The position numbers were made by a program, and so were the translations under genes. 64,000 nt of DNA from AP-16 sp963755055 (GTDB taxonomy: Bacteria; Pseudomonadota; Alphaproteobacteria; Rhizobiales; Xanthobacteraceae), in contig CAVWIS010000012.1 of the NCBI GenBank assembly GCA_963755055.1, positions 248,001 to 312,000 of the forward strand, written 5' to 3'. Shown in pieces: positions 37,645 through 46,928 of the stretch (position 1 is its first letter; each line of letters begins with the position of its first letter). The notes beneath the pieces are model-generated. The model worked only from the letters and a program-made list of their open reading frames with translations, was not told the DNA's origin and searched no databases.

Positions 37645-38859
37645 TCAGGCGCGCGGCGACACCCCGCTCTCCCGTACCGTGGCGCCGTCGCCCCGCTTCA
37701 CCTCCGGCCGCAGCGCTGTTCCCAGACCGCTTCCCGTCGGGGCCTGCACCATGCCATCGCGGATGACCGGCAGCTCGGTGACGAGATCGCGGTACCAGGT
37801 GGCGAGCGTCGCCCGCACCACCTCCTGAAGAATCGCGGTCGGCGCATGCAGGGCGAGATGCAGGCCGGCCCACAGCGCCACCGGGCCGGTGCAGTCATGG
37901 GGCGCCAGCGGCTTGGCATAGGCTTCCGCCAGCGCGGCGATCTTGCGCCCCTCGGTGAGCCCGCCGCACCAGGCGATGTCGATCATGACGAAGTCGAGCG
38001 CATCGGCTGCCAGGAGGTCGCGGAACGGCACCATGCCGGCGAGCGTCTCGCTGCCGCAGATCGGCACCCGGGTCTGGCGCCTGAGATCCGCCAGCGCCCG
38101 GGCGTCGTCCATCTTGGCGATCGGGTCTTCGGCCCAGAACACGCGAAAATCCTCCAGCGCGCGGCAGATGCGGATGGCGGAAGTCGTGTTCCACAGGCTG
38201 TGCAGCTCGCACATCACCTCGATCCTGTCGCCGACCGCGGCCCGCACCTTGCGGAACGGCTCGAGCCCCGCCTTGAGGTTTTCGAGCGTGATCGACTGCC
38301 CGCCGTCGGCCTCCGCATAGATGTCGAACGGCCAGATCTTCATCGCCCCAAAACCCTCGGCGATCAGGCTCTCGGCGAGCGCGCCGGCATCGCGCGCAAA
38401 GGCGATCTGATCGTCGTAGGGGCCGAGCGCCTGCTCGCCGGCCGCGACCGTGCGGCGCGTTGCGCCGCCGGTATTGTAGGAATAGCCCGCGCAGGTGTTG
38501 TAGGCGCGGATGGCGGTGCGCGCCGCGCCGCCCAGCGCCTCGTGCAGCGGGATGCCGTGGCGCTGGCCGGCGAGATCCCACAGCGCGATGTCGACTGCGC
38601 TCGCCGCCCTGATCTCGGCGCTGGCGCTGTGAAACCCCAGATAGGGCGTCAGCAGATGGCGCGACACCGCCTCGATCCGGCGGGCGTCGCGGCCGATCAG
38701 CCAGGGCGCGATCTGCGCGTGGATCACCGTCTCGGTCGCCTCGGCGCCGCGAAAGAACTCGCCGAGGCCGACGAGGCCCTCGTCGGTCTCCAGCTCGATC
38801 CAGATCAGGTTCGGCCGCTCGGCGATCCGGATGGTGCAAACGCACAGGATCTTCGACAT
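37645..38859 (-). CDS. Mandelate racemase/muconate lactonizing enzyme-family protein
   Basis: A 404-residue enolase-superfamily enzyme. The N-terminal capping domain (residues 1-125) contains LVGLGEFFRGAEATETVIH and IRAASAVDIALWDLAGQ. The barrel has MKIWPFD (acid/base Lys region), metal ligands in CELHSLWN, WAEDPI and CGSETLAG, and PHDCTGPVALW. Such enzymes dehydrate or isomerise sugar acids by abstracting a proton next to the carboxylate. It is upstream of the sugar importer genes, with a 213-base gap. It is a paralogue of the frameshifted gene at 29988 and serves as its alignment reference. Confidence 0.9.
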   Translation of the reverse strand: MSKILCVCTIRIAERPNLIWIELETDEGLVGLGEFFRGAEATETVIHAQIAPWLIGRDARRIEAVSRHLLTPYLGFHSASAEIRAASAVDIALWDLAGQRHGIPLHEALGGAARTAIRAYNTCAGYSYNTGGATRRTVAAGEQALGPYDDQIAFARDAGALAESLIAEGFGAMKIWPFDIYAEADGGQSITLENLKAGLEPFRKVRAAVGDRIEVMCELHSLWNTTSAIRICRALEDFRVFWAEDPIAKMDDARALADLRRQTRVPICGSETLAGMVPFRDLLAADALDFVMIDIAWCGGLTEGRKIAALAEAYAKPLAPHDCTGPVALWAGLHLALHAPTAILQEVVRATLATWYRDLVTELPVIRDGMVQAPTGSGLGTALRPEVKRGDGATVRESGVSPRA

Positions 38860-38921
38860 AGTTTTCCTCCGGCCCTGTTATGGACCGGAGGATCGCTGCC
38901 GTCGACCTCGACGGCAGACTG

Positions 38922-39314
38922 TCACCTGACCCAGAGACTGAGCGGAACCGCCCGCCTGCCGGGGCAGCTCATCGTCCCGGTATAGGCGTCCGACAAGCGT
39001 CCGCTGTAGCTGCACGCGACCCCGTCGACCAGCAATGTCGCCTTCATCAAGGATGGCGAGCCGGATATCTGGTAACGCATCTCGCCGGTCTTCTGCTCCG
39101 GGCCATCCTTGGTGCACACGCCGACGTGGGTCATCGTCAATGGCCCAAAATATTCCTTTGCCCGGCTGGAGATCGTTTCCGTGACGGTGGCGATCAACTC
39201 CCATTCGCCGAGGTCACCGGCATATCCGGTGACCTCCAGCGTCTGGGCCGCGGCCGGGATCGCCAGGATACCCAGCAGGACCAGCAGAACGAGCGCTCTT
39301 GCGAACGTGTCCAC
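38922..39314 (-). CDS. Small secreted protein of unknown function
   Basis: A 130-residue protein with a signal peptide (ALVLLVLLGILAIPAAA, cleavage near residue 23). The mature part of about 107 residues has three cysteines (VGVCTKDG, GVACSYSG, TMSCPGRR) and short beta-prone runs such as WELIATVTETI and MKATLLVDGV. It lies 22 bases downstream of the TPR protein gene on the same strand. I do not recognise the family. Confidence 0.7.
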   Translation of the reverse strand: MDTFARALVLLVLLGILAIPAAAQTLEVTGYAGDLGEWELIATVTETISSRAKEYFGPLTMTHVGVCTKDGPEQKTGEMRYQISGSPSLMKATLLVDGVACSYSGRLSDAYTGTMSCPGRRAVPLSLWVR

Positions 39315-39336
39315 GCGGCTGGCGCCGACGTGCGCC

Positions 39337-40923
39337 TCAGAGCTTCTTCAGGAACCCGCGCGCGTCCGCGACCTCGGTCCGGGTCTGGTCGGCGTCGCCG
39401 GCGATGGCGACGACCTTTTCGTAATATTCGCGCGCCTTGGCGACGTCGCCGGACTTTTCGGCGGCCTTCGCCGCGCCCGCATAGGCGCCCAGCCGGTTGG
39501 GCTCCTTCTTCAAGGTCGCCTCGAACGCGGCGAGCGCCTCCGTGGCCAGGCCGCGCTCGAGCAGCATGGTGCCGTAGAGCTCGCGCGCCGGGACCGGGAC
39601 GCCCGGGGTCACCGGATGCTTCTCGGTCAGGTCCTCCGCATCGGCGGCCGCGCTCATCGCCTTGAGCGCCTCCTCATGCCTGGCCTCGGCGTAAAGGAGC
39701 CAGGCGCTCGCCACCTGCCACTGGATGTCGACCTGCGCCGACCAATAGGCGTCCTTGGCCTCACGCAACTTGTCGCGCAGATCGGCAAGCCTGGCGATGT
39801 CGGCCTTGGCCGCCTGCGGATTGCCCGAGCGCGCCGCCCCGAGCGCCCGCGCGAAATGCGTGATGGCCTGGACATGGGCAAGCGGGCTCGGCCGCACCGA
39901 AAGCTCGGCCGCCTCCTTCCAGTTGCCGCGCTCCAGCGCGTAGCGCGCCGGCGAGGCGGCAAGGGCGTAAGGACCGGGAAGAAACGTCTCGGTGAAGCCG
40001 GTGACCGTATTCATCTCGTCGATGACGGCGCTGGCCTTCTTGTCCTGGCCGAGCTGCAGATAGGCATAGACCAGATAATCCATGGAATGCAGCTCGTCGT
40101 GGAGATCTTTTGCTTCCGTGGCGACGCGCGCCGCGACGATGTTGGACGCGATCGACTCCTGCCAGTAGCCCATGCGGGTGAAGATGTGCGACGGCATGTG
40201 CTGCGCGTGCGCCGCGCCCGGTGCAATCTTGGCATAGCGCCTGGCCGCGTCGAGCCCCTTTCCGGCGAGCGCCGGCGTATCGTAGAGGTGGATCAGATAG
40301 TGCGCGACGCCCGGATGGTCCGGCTGGCGCGTCCAGATCTTTTCCAGGATCGCCGCCCCCTTGAGCTGATTGGCATAGGTCTTGTCGGCGGGCGAAGCCC
40401 CGACGTTGAGGGCGAGCGCGTAATGGATCTGCGCCTCGTCGTCGTCGGGATAGCGCTGCGCCAGCGCATCCATCGCCTTGAGATAGGCGAGGACGCGGGT
40501 GCGGTGGTCGACCTTGTCGTAGTCCGTATACATCTTGGCCAGGGCGTCGAGGTAATCGCGCTCGCGCTCGGTCTTGGCGCCTAGCGCCCTGCCCTTGTCG
40601 ATCGCGGCGGCGCCTTCCGCCAGGTTCTTCGCCGGCGGGGCGACGTGGGGATTGTACAGCAGGCTGAGCGCAATGCCCCAATAGGCGACGGCGCATCCGG
40701 GATCGGCCTTGAGCACATCCTCGAAGGATTTCTGCGATGCCCGGTACCAGAACGAATGCTGGTACAGCATGGCGCGGTCGAATATCTGCTGCGCCTCCGG
40801 CTTGCATGATGTCGCGAAATGAACGGTGCCGAGCTTCTGCTCGGATTGCGCGAATGCCGGATGAGCCAGCGAAAATCCGGCCGCTGCTGCGATGGCAACG
40901 ACCACCAACGGGGTCTTGATCAT
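39337..40923 (-). CDS. Exported tetratricopeptide-repeat protein
   Basis: A 528-residue protein with a signal peptide (VVVAIAAAAGFSLAHPAFA). Helical TPR-like repeats follow: FDRAMLYQHSFWYRASQKSFEDVLKADPGCAVAYWGIAL near residue 50, YLKAMDALAQRYPDDDEAQIHYALALN near 160, and C-terminal repeats around LEKGLATEALAAFEATLKKEPN. HMPSHIFTRMGYWQ is a conserved piece of a family found in soil bacteria. Possible scaffold or peptidase-like role; not known. It is divergent from the winged-helix/ATPase regulator, separated by 164 bases. Confidence 0.8.
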   Translation of the reverse strand: MIKTPLVVVAIAAAAGFSLAHPAFAQSEQKLGTVHFATSCKPEAQQIFDRAMLYQHSFWYRASQKSFEDVLKADPGCAVAYWGIALSLLYNPHVAPPAKNLAEGAAAIDKGRALGAKTERERDYLDALAKMYTDYDKVDHRTRVLAYLKAMDALAQRYPDDDEAQIHYALALNVGASPADKTYANQLKGAAILEKIWTRQPDHPGVAHYLIHLYDTPALAGKGLDAARRYAKIAPGAAHAQHMPSHIFTRMGYWQESIASNIVAARVATEAKDLHDELHSMDYLVYAYLQLGQDKKASAVIDEMNTVTGFTETFLPGPYALAASPARYALERGNWKEAAELSVRPSPLAHVQAITHFARALGAARSGNPQAAKADIARLADLRDKLREAKDAYWSAQVDIQWQVASAWLLYAEARHEEALKAMSAAADAEDLTEKHPVTPGVPVPARELYGTMLLERGLATEALAAFEATLKKEPNRLGAYAGAAKAAEKSGDVAKAREYYEKVVAIAGDADQTRTEVADARGFLKKL

Positions 40924-41087
40924 GGTTGCCTCCCGATCCGGCCATTGAGCGCGCGCGGGCCGCGCTCAGCCGGATTCCTTGAAAGGGCCGCGATCCCGGG
41001 ACCATACCTGCCACCTGGCCGCGAAGTCATAGGCGAGAAACGGGATTTTCATGGGAGGTCCGTGGTACGTTGGTTCGGGAACAATTC

Positions 41088-44024
41088 ATGTTGAATCAAG
41101 CCATTGCGTTCGGGCGGTACCGGCTTGATGCGCGCGGCGGACTGACGCTGGGCACGCGCGAGGTGCGGCTTACGCCCAAAGCCCTCGCGGTGCTGTGCGT
41201 CCTCGCCGAGCGTCCCGGCCGGCTGGTCACCAAGGACGAGCTGTTCGGCAGCGTGTGGCCGGAGACCACCGTCGGCGATTCGGCCCTCGTCACCTGCATC
41301 CAGGAGCTGCGGAAGGCGCTCCGGGACGACGCCAGACGTCCGCGCTACATCGAGACGCTGCACCGGCGTGGCTACCGGTTCATCGGCAAGCCGGCCTCCT
41401 CGCCGCCGCGGCCCGATGATGTCGGCGACCAGAGAATTGAGCCGGAGCAGGACGCTTCGATCGTCGTGGGGCGCGACCGGGAGCTTGCGCGGCTTGGCGA
41501 GTTGCTCGCCCGAGCCCGGGCCGGAGAGCGGCAGATCGTGTTCGTGACCGGCGAGCCGGGAATTGGGAAGACGTCTCTTGTCAGGACATTCATTGCGCGC
41601 GCCAGGGAGGCGGGCGATGTCGACGTTGCCTGGGGCCAGTCGGCGGAGCACTACGGCGCCTCCGAGCCGTATCTTCCCCTGATCGAGGCCCTGGTGCGAT
41701 CCTGCCGCGGAGCGTCGGGCGAGCGGCTCGTCGGCATCCTCGACCGGCATGCGCCGACGTGGCTGGCGCAAATGCCATCGCTCCTGGGAGCGGGCCAGCT
41801 TCGCGAGCTCCGGCGTCGCACCGCGGGCGTGACGCGGGAGCGCATGCTTCGCGAGCTGACCGACGCGCTGGAGGCAGCCGCCGAGCAGACCCCGATCGTG
41901 CTGTGGCTGGAGGATCTGCATTGGGGCGATATCTCGACGACCGACTGGCTCGCCTCGTTCGCGCGGCGCCCGGACCCTGCACGGCTCCTGCTGATCGGCA
42001 CATATCGACCGGTCGAGCTGCTGGTCAGCGGTCATCCCCTGCACGGCATGCAGGACGAGCTGCGCCGCTACAAACATTGCCGGGAGATCGCGCTGCCGCC
42101 GCTCAGCAGGGCCGCGGTGTCCCAATATCTCGCCGCGCGTTACGCGCCGGCGCCGGATGCCGCAGATGAGCTCGCGCGCCTCGCCGAACAGGTGCACCAG
42201 CGCACCGAAGGCAGCCCGCTGTTCATGGTCGGAGTCCTCGACGACCTGGTCGATCAGGGCGTGCTCGAGAACGCGGACGGCCAGTGGACCGTCCGCCATG
42301 ACGCCGAAACCGCCGAGCTCGGCATTCCCAAAGACCTGCAGCGCCTGATCGAACGCCAGCTCGACCGTCTCGACCGGGCGGAGTTGCGCCTGCTCGAGGT
42401 CGCAAGCGTGGTCGGCGCGAACTTTTCGGCGGCGGCGGTGGCGGCGGGCGCCGGTCTTTCCGTAGCCGACGTGGAGACGATGTGCAGCGACATTGCCCGG
42501 CGCCAGCAGCTGATCCGCGCCGCCGGCGCCGAGGAGTGGCCCGACGGCACCGTCAGCAGCCGATTCGGCTTCCATCATGCGCTGTACCGCGAAGCCTTGT
42601 ACGAGCGTCTGCCGGCGGGCCGCCGCGTGGAGCTGCATCGCCGCGCGGGCGAGCGGCTCGAGCAGGCCCATCAAGACCGGGCGGACGAGATCGCCGGCGA
42701 GCTCGCCATGCATTTCGAGCGCGGCCGCGACATCCGGCGGGCCGTGCGTTATCTGCACCGGGCGGGCCGGGGCGCCAGGCATCGCGGCGCCGCGCACCAG
42801 GCAGCCGCATACTTTGCCCGGGCGCTCGATCTGATTGCCACGTTGCCGAAGGATCGGGCGCGCGACGAGAGCGAAGCGGAGTTGCGCGTCGCGCTTTGCG
42901 TCCCGCTGATTGCCCTTCACGGCTACGGATCTGCCGCGGTCGAAGCGTGTGCGATCGAGGCCAAGACGCTGTCGGATTCGTTGCCGGATTTTCGCGGGCG
43001 ATTCGCCGCCGGTCGTTTTGTCTGGAACGCCAGCGTGATGCGCCATCCGGTGGCGAAGACGACCGGCCATGCGCGCGAGCTCATGGAGCTCGCCCGTGCC
43101 ACCAACCATCCGGCGCAGCTCGCGCTGGCCCACCGCGCGCTCGGCACCTCCTTGAAGCTTGCGGGCGAGCTTCGCCAGGCCGGCGACGTTCTCGCCCGGG
43201 GCATGCTGATTGCTGACGGCGTGTGCGACGACGATTTCGCCCATTATGGCGAGCATCCCGGGCCGATCTGCCGGGCGTTCGGCGGCTGGGCAAAGGCTCT
43301 CATGGGCTTCCTCGATGACGGCGCCCGCCTTGCCGACGAGGGGATCGAGCATGCCCGCCGAGGCGGAGATCCGCACGGATTGGCTTTCGGGCTCGTGTCC
43401 AGTGGCATGGTCTACCTCTTTCTGCGCGACGTGGCCCGCATCGATCAGATCGCGGCCGAGACCATTGCGTTGGCCACGGAGTTCCGGCTGCCGCAATGGC
43501 TCGGCTTCGGGCAGGAATTGAAGGGGTGGGCGACGCTCCGCTCAGGCGATCCGGCCGAGGGGATACGATTGCAGGAGGAAGGATTGCAAAGGCTGCGGGG
43601 AACCGGCGCGAAAACCCACACCAGCCGCATGCATGCCAGCCTTGCCGAGAGCTACCTCCTCATCGGCAAGCCCGATATGGCGCGCACGCATCTCGGCGCG
43701 GCGTGTGCGCATCGCGACGCGCACGGGGAGCGTTACTATGCTCCCGAACTGGTGCGTCTGCGGGCATTGCTGCTCGCGCACGAAGGCGCGGACCCCGAGG
43801 AGATCGAGGCGTGCCTGCTGGAGGCGATCGAAATCGCCCGGAACCAGGAGGCAGGCCTGCACGCGCTGCGCGCCGCCACGTCTCTTGCCCGATTCCGGGC
43901 CGAGCGCGGCAGGCGGGACGCCGCGCGCAACGTCCTGGCGCCGGCGCATGCCGCGGTGACCGGTGGTTCCAATTCCCCGGATGTCGCGGAAGCCAGGGCT
44001 TTGTTGAGCCACCTGCACGGGTGA
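41088..44024 (+). CDS. Large regulator: winged-helix DNA-binding domain, AAA ATPase and TPR region
   Basis: About 978 residues. Residues 5-105 are an OmpR/CadC-type winged helix (FGRYRLDARGG, LTPKALAVLCVLAERPGRLV, LRKALRDDARRPRYIETLHRRGYRFIG). Residues 125-330 form an AAA_16/STAND ATPase with Walker A GEPGIGKTSLV near residue 155 and Walker B VLWLEDLHWGD near 270. The rest (about 480-978) is helical, TPR-like, probably a sensor. No membrane segment is seen, so it acts in the cytoplasm as a one-component regulator. The ATG at 41088 is used; a TTG six codons upstream is possible. The divergent TPR-protein gene is a plausible target. Confidence 0.85.
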   Translation: MLNQAIAFGRYRLDARGGLTLGTREVRLTPKALAVLCVLAERPGRLVTKDELFGSVWPETTVGDSALVTCIQELRKALRDDARRPRYIETLHRRGYRFIGKPASSPPRPDDVGDQRIEPEQDASIVVGRDRELARLGELLARARAGERQIVFVTGEPGIGKTSLVRTFIARAREAGDVDVAWGQSAEHYGASEPYLPLIEALVRSCRGASGERLVGILDRHAPTWLAQMPSLLGAGQLRELRRRTAGVTRERMLRELTDALEAAAEQTPIVLWLEDLHWGDISTTDWLASFARRPDPARLLLIGTYRPVELLVSGHPLHGMQDELRRYKHCREIALPPLSRAAVSQYLAARYAPAPDAADELARLAEQVHQRTEGSPLFMVGVLDDLVDQGVLENADGQWTVRHDAETAELGIPKDLQRLIERQLDRLDRAELRLLEVASVVGANFSAAAVAAGAGLSVADVETMCSDIARRQQLIRAAGAEEWPDGTVSSRFGFHHALYREALYERLPAGRRVELHRRAGERLEQAHQDRADEIAGELAMHFERGRDIRRAVRYLHRAGRGARHRGAAHQAAAYFARALDLIATLPKDRARDESEAELRVALCVPLIALHGYGSAAVEACAIEAKTLSDSLPDFRGRFAAGRFVWNASVMRHPVAKTTGHARELMELARATNHPAQLALAHRALGTSLKLAGELRQAGDVLARGMLIADGVCDDDFAHYGEHPGPICRAFGGWAKALMGFLDDGARLADEGIEHARRGGDPHGLAFGLVSSGMVYLFLRDVARIDQIAAETIALATEFRLPQWLGFGQELKGWATLRSGDPAEGIRLQEEGLQRLRGTGAKTHTSRMHASLAESYLLIGKPDMARTHLGAACAHRDAHGERYYAPELVRLRALLLAHEGADPEEIEACLLEAIEIARNQEAGLHALRAATSLARFRAERGRRDAARNVLAPAHAAVTGGSNSPDVAEARALLSHLHG

Positions 44025-44098
44025 TTTTATGATCCGTGATGGCCGGCGGCCTTCGTCATGATCCGCCTCGGCGATTTGTCGCCGGCAACCGCCGTACA

Positions 44099-45616
44099 TC
44101 ACTCCGCGGCGGGCGCCTGCCGCAGCGCGGCCTCGACGGCCGGCGACAGATACACGCCCTGACGCACGAGCTCGCGCTGGATCGTGGCGGGCGCGACCTC
44201 GCGGGGCGAAAGCCCGCTGCCTGCCGCCAACGCCGCCGCGACCCCGGCGGCCTGACCGGTCAGCCAGCATTGGGGAATTTCGCGTAAGAATGTGTGCGAG
44301 CTGGCGTCGCAGGAGACGTGACGGCCGGCGCCCAGGATGTTGTCGAGTCCTGCCGGCACCAGCGCGCCGTAGGGCACCGAGATGTCTTGGAATTTCGGCG
44401 ACAGCGACGGCGACACGCCGATCTCGTCGTCAAAAATTTTTCCGGTGTCCCACTGCGGGCGCGACACTTGTCTTAAACCCGCAAGCCGCCGGCTGTGGCG
44501 CACGCCGATCTGCGGCGCGCCGAGCATCAGGAAGGCGTCGGCAAAGCCCGGCGCCGCCTCGCGATAGACCTCGACATGGCCGACCGCGAGCTCGCGCGAG
44601 CGCAGATCGACCGCGGTCAGATCCTCGACATCGACCGCGCTGTAGCCGGCGAGCCGCGGCCCCATGAACAGCGCGACGTCGTTCCGCCATGACACGAACG
44701 GCTTTTCGAAAAATTTCAGCCGCTCGCGGCCGAGTGCCATGAAGGCGGAGAATCCATCTGCATCATCGCGGCGGAAGGCGATCCAGCGCTCCATGTCGAC
44801 GCCGCCGATCAGGAAGGCGGTGTTGATGCAGTGATGGATGTCGGTCTCATCGATGTCGGACCAGCATTGCGCGCCGGCACGGGCGATCAGATCGGCGTCG
44901 CCGGTAGCGTCGATGACGACCTTGGCGAAGACCGCGTGGCGGCCTTCCTTGCTCTCGAAGATCGCGCCGCGGACGGCGCCGTCCTCGACGATCGGCGCCG
45001 CGCACCAGGCGTGCAGGAGCAGGCGCACCTTTGCCTCGCCCACCATGCGCATCGACAAGGTTTTCAGCGCCTCGGGGTCGACGGTCGGCGACCAGGTGAC
45101 GATGCCGTGATAGGCGGCGGTGCGCTGCGCCCAGTAGGCGGCGGTTGCCGCATCCCGGCTGCCCCAGTCGGCGGGCGCGGGTCCCTGGATGGCGTCCTTC
45201 GGCAGCCGCTGCATGAGCTCGTCGGCAATGCCGCGGATGATCTGGCGGCCCGACCAATCGGTCATGCGGTCGATCCAGATGACGAGGCCGCCGGTGGAAA
45301 GACCGCCCAGATGATTGTAGCGCTCGACCAGCAGCACGTCGGCGCCGAGCCGCCCGGCGGCGATCGCCGCCGCAGTCCCGGCCGGGCCGCCGCCGACCAC
45401 CAGCACGTCGGTCTCGGCAAAAACCGGAAGCTCGCGCGCCGGCTCGCGCCAGATTTTTGCCGGGCGCGGCGGCCGCGCGCGCCCACGGTCGCCGAAGAGC
45501 TCCAGCCCCTGCGCGGCGCCGATGCTGGTGCTGAAGTTTCCGCTGCCCGGAGGATCGCGAAAAATCTCGCTCTCGCGGACGCGGCGGCCGGGGCCGGGAT
45601 TCTTGTCATCCGTCAT
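44099..45616 (-). CDS. FAD-dependent oxidoreductase
   Basis: A 505-residue flavoprotein of the FAD_oxidored family. The dinucleotide loop is VLVVGGGPAGTAAAIAAGRLG near residue 50, followed by LVERYNHLGGLSTGGLV. A second FAD contact is VIDATGDADLIARAGA, and the C-terminal part has GRHVSCDASSHTFLREIPQCWLTGQAAG. The ATG at 45616 is chosen over one twelve codons upstream because GGAGCC precedes it. The substrate is unknown; the family dehydrogenates or hydroxylates diverse compounds. It converges with the regulator gene. Confidence 0.85.
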   Translation of the reverse strand: MTDDKNPGPGRRVRESEIFRDPPGSGNFSTSIGAAQGLELFGDRGRARPPRPAKIWREPARELPVFAETDVLVVGGGPAGTAAAIAAGRLGADVLLVERYNHLGGLSTGGLVIWIDRMTDWSGRQIIRGIADELMQRLPKDAIQGPAPADWGSRDAATAAYWAQRTAAYHGIVTWSPTVDPEALKTLSMRMVGEAKVRLLLHAWCAAPIVEDGAVRGAIFESKEGRHAVFAKVVIDATGDADLIARAGAQCWSDIDETDIHHCINTAFLIGGVDMERWIAFRRDDADGFSAFMALGRERLKFFEKPFVSWRNDVALFMGPRLAGYSAVDVEDLTAVDLRSRELAVGHVEVYREAAPGFADAFLMLGAPQIGVRHSRRLAGLRQVSRPQWDTGKIFDDEIGVSPSLSPKFQDISVPYGALVPAGLDNILGAGRHVSCDASSHTFLREIPQCWLTGQAAGVAAALAAGSGLSPREVAPATIQRELVRQGVYLSPAVEAALRQAPAAE

Positions 45617-45699
45617 GGCGAACGGCTCCGTGGAGCGGACGAGGATAGGCAAAATGCGCGGGGCTTGCCAGACAAGCCGTGCCAGCGCCGCGAACTCCC

Positions 45700-45849
45700 A
45701 CCTCGCCCCGCAAGCGGACCGCTTGCGGGGAGAGGTCGACCGCCGGAGGCGGGCGGGTGAGGGGGCGTGGCCGCGAATTGGGAGTCTACGAATTGCCGCA
45801 AGAGCCCCTCATCCCGACCTTCTCCCCGCCAAGAGCGGGGAGAAGGAGC
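45700..45849. repeat. CTCGCCCCGC/CTTCTCCCCGC repeat element
   Basis: The left hairpin contains CCCCGCAAGCGGACCGCTTG with GCGGGGAGAGG, then GCGGGTGAGGGGGCGTGG. The middle TTGCCGCAAGAGCCCCTCAT and the right CTTCTCCCCGCC-AGAGCGGGGAGAAGG follow. It sits in a 405-base gap (45617-46021) that holds no supported gene. Same family as 20681-20815 and 52094-52238. Confidence 0.8.
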
Positions 45850-46021
45850 AGACGCGCCGAGTGCGCGGCCCGACCAGGGGCAATCTGAAGCTATTCCCTA
45901 TTCCCAGCGTCCGCGCGCTCCGTCGATTAACTCGCGCGCAACGAATTGAGGCCGACAAATCTTCCGCACCCAATTCGTTCTCCGGGAACAAAGCGGAACG
46001 GACCGGGCACGCGGTCGGCCG

Positions 46022-46900
46022 TCAGCGCCCGAGAATCGAGCCCGCCATGGCGCGCGGATCGCGGGTCGGCCAGCCGCCGGCGTCGGCGGCGAGAAACAAC
46101 TCGGCGAGGTGCTGGTTGAAGGTCGCCGGGTCCTCCAGATTGATGGTGTGGCCGGCATTGGGCATCACCACCAGGGCGGCGGTCGGGATGTGGGTCTTCA
46201 TCAGGATGCCGGGCTCGAGGCAGGGCCAGTCCTCGTCGCCGGTCATCACCAGGGTCGGCACCGAAATCGTCTTCATCCGGTCGACGAGGTCGAACAGCGA
46301 CGGCCGCCGCTTCTGCACGCCGCGCATGGTGGCGGCGGCGCCGGCGGTCGAATGCTCGGCGAGCTGGGTCAAGAATTCCTGCCAGCCGCGCGGGTCCTTG
46401 TTCTGGAACTGCACGCGGGTCGGTCCCAGCGCATAGGCCTTGGCGGCCTTCGCCATGGTGAGCTCCTCGAAGCGCCGCGCGGAAATCTCCGCCTCCTCGG
46501 CGAACTGCGCGCGCTTGTCGGGCGCCGCGCCATAGCCGCAGCCGGCGACCACCAGCGAGCGGGCGCGCGCCCCGTAGGTGAAGCCGAAATGCAGCACCGC
46601 GAACCCGCCCATCGACAGGCCGACGATGTGGGCCTTGTCGATCTTCAGCCCGTCGAGCACCGCGCGGATGTCGTCGCGCGCGCGGTCCTGCGAGTAGCGC
46701 TCGCCGTCGGACGGCACGTCGGACGGCGGATAGCCGCGCGCATTGTAGGTGATGCAGCGATAGTATTTGGAGAAGTGGCGGACCTGCGGCTCCCAGGAGC
46801 GGCAGTCGCCGGCGAACTCGTGGACGAAGACGATCGGAATGCCCTTTCCGGTCTCCTCGTAATAGAGTTTTACCCCGTCGTCGGTCGTCACGTGCGGCAT
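46022..46900 (-). CDS. Alpha/beta-hydrolase (enol-lactonase-like)
   Basis: A 292-residue alpha/beta-hydrolase. It has IPIVFVHEFAGDCRSW (oxyanion region), the nucleophile elbow GLSMGGFAVLH near residue 100, Asp in TGDEDWPCLEP and His in PNAGHTINLEDP, which gives a full Ser-Asp-His triad. Order and length resemble 3-oxoadipate enol-lactonases and related C-C hydrolases. The ATG at 46900 follows GAGGA. It lies 28 bases downstream of the SDR gene, so they probably form an operon. Confidence 0.88.
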   Translation of the reverse strand: MPHVTTDDGVKLYYEETGKGIPIVFVHEFAGDCRSWEPQVRHFSKYYRCITYNARGYPPSDVPSDGERYSQDRARDDIRAVLDGLKIDKAHIVGLSMGGFAVLHFGFTYGARARSLVVAGCGYGAAPDKRAQFAEEAEISARRFEELTMAKAAKAYALGPTRVQFQNKDPRGWQEFLTQLAEHSTAGAAATMRGVQKRRPSLFDLVDRMKTISVPTLVMTGDEDWPCLEPGILMKTHIPTAALVVMPNAGHTINLEDPATFNQHLAELFLAADAGGWPTRDPRAMAGSILGR

Positions 46901-46928
46901 GGCGTCCTCTGGTATTTCCAAAGTATCT

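Noticed and set aside
41049..43496. 815-residue open frame on the minus strand opposite the winged-helix/ATPase regulator
   Set aside because: Composition rich in Arg, Gly, Ala and Pro, no domain, and an exact shadow of a well-supported gene; an effect of high-GC codon use.
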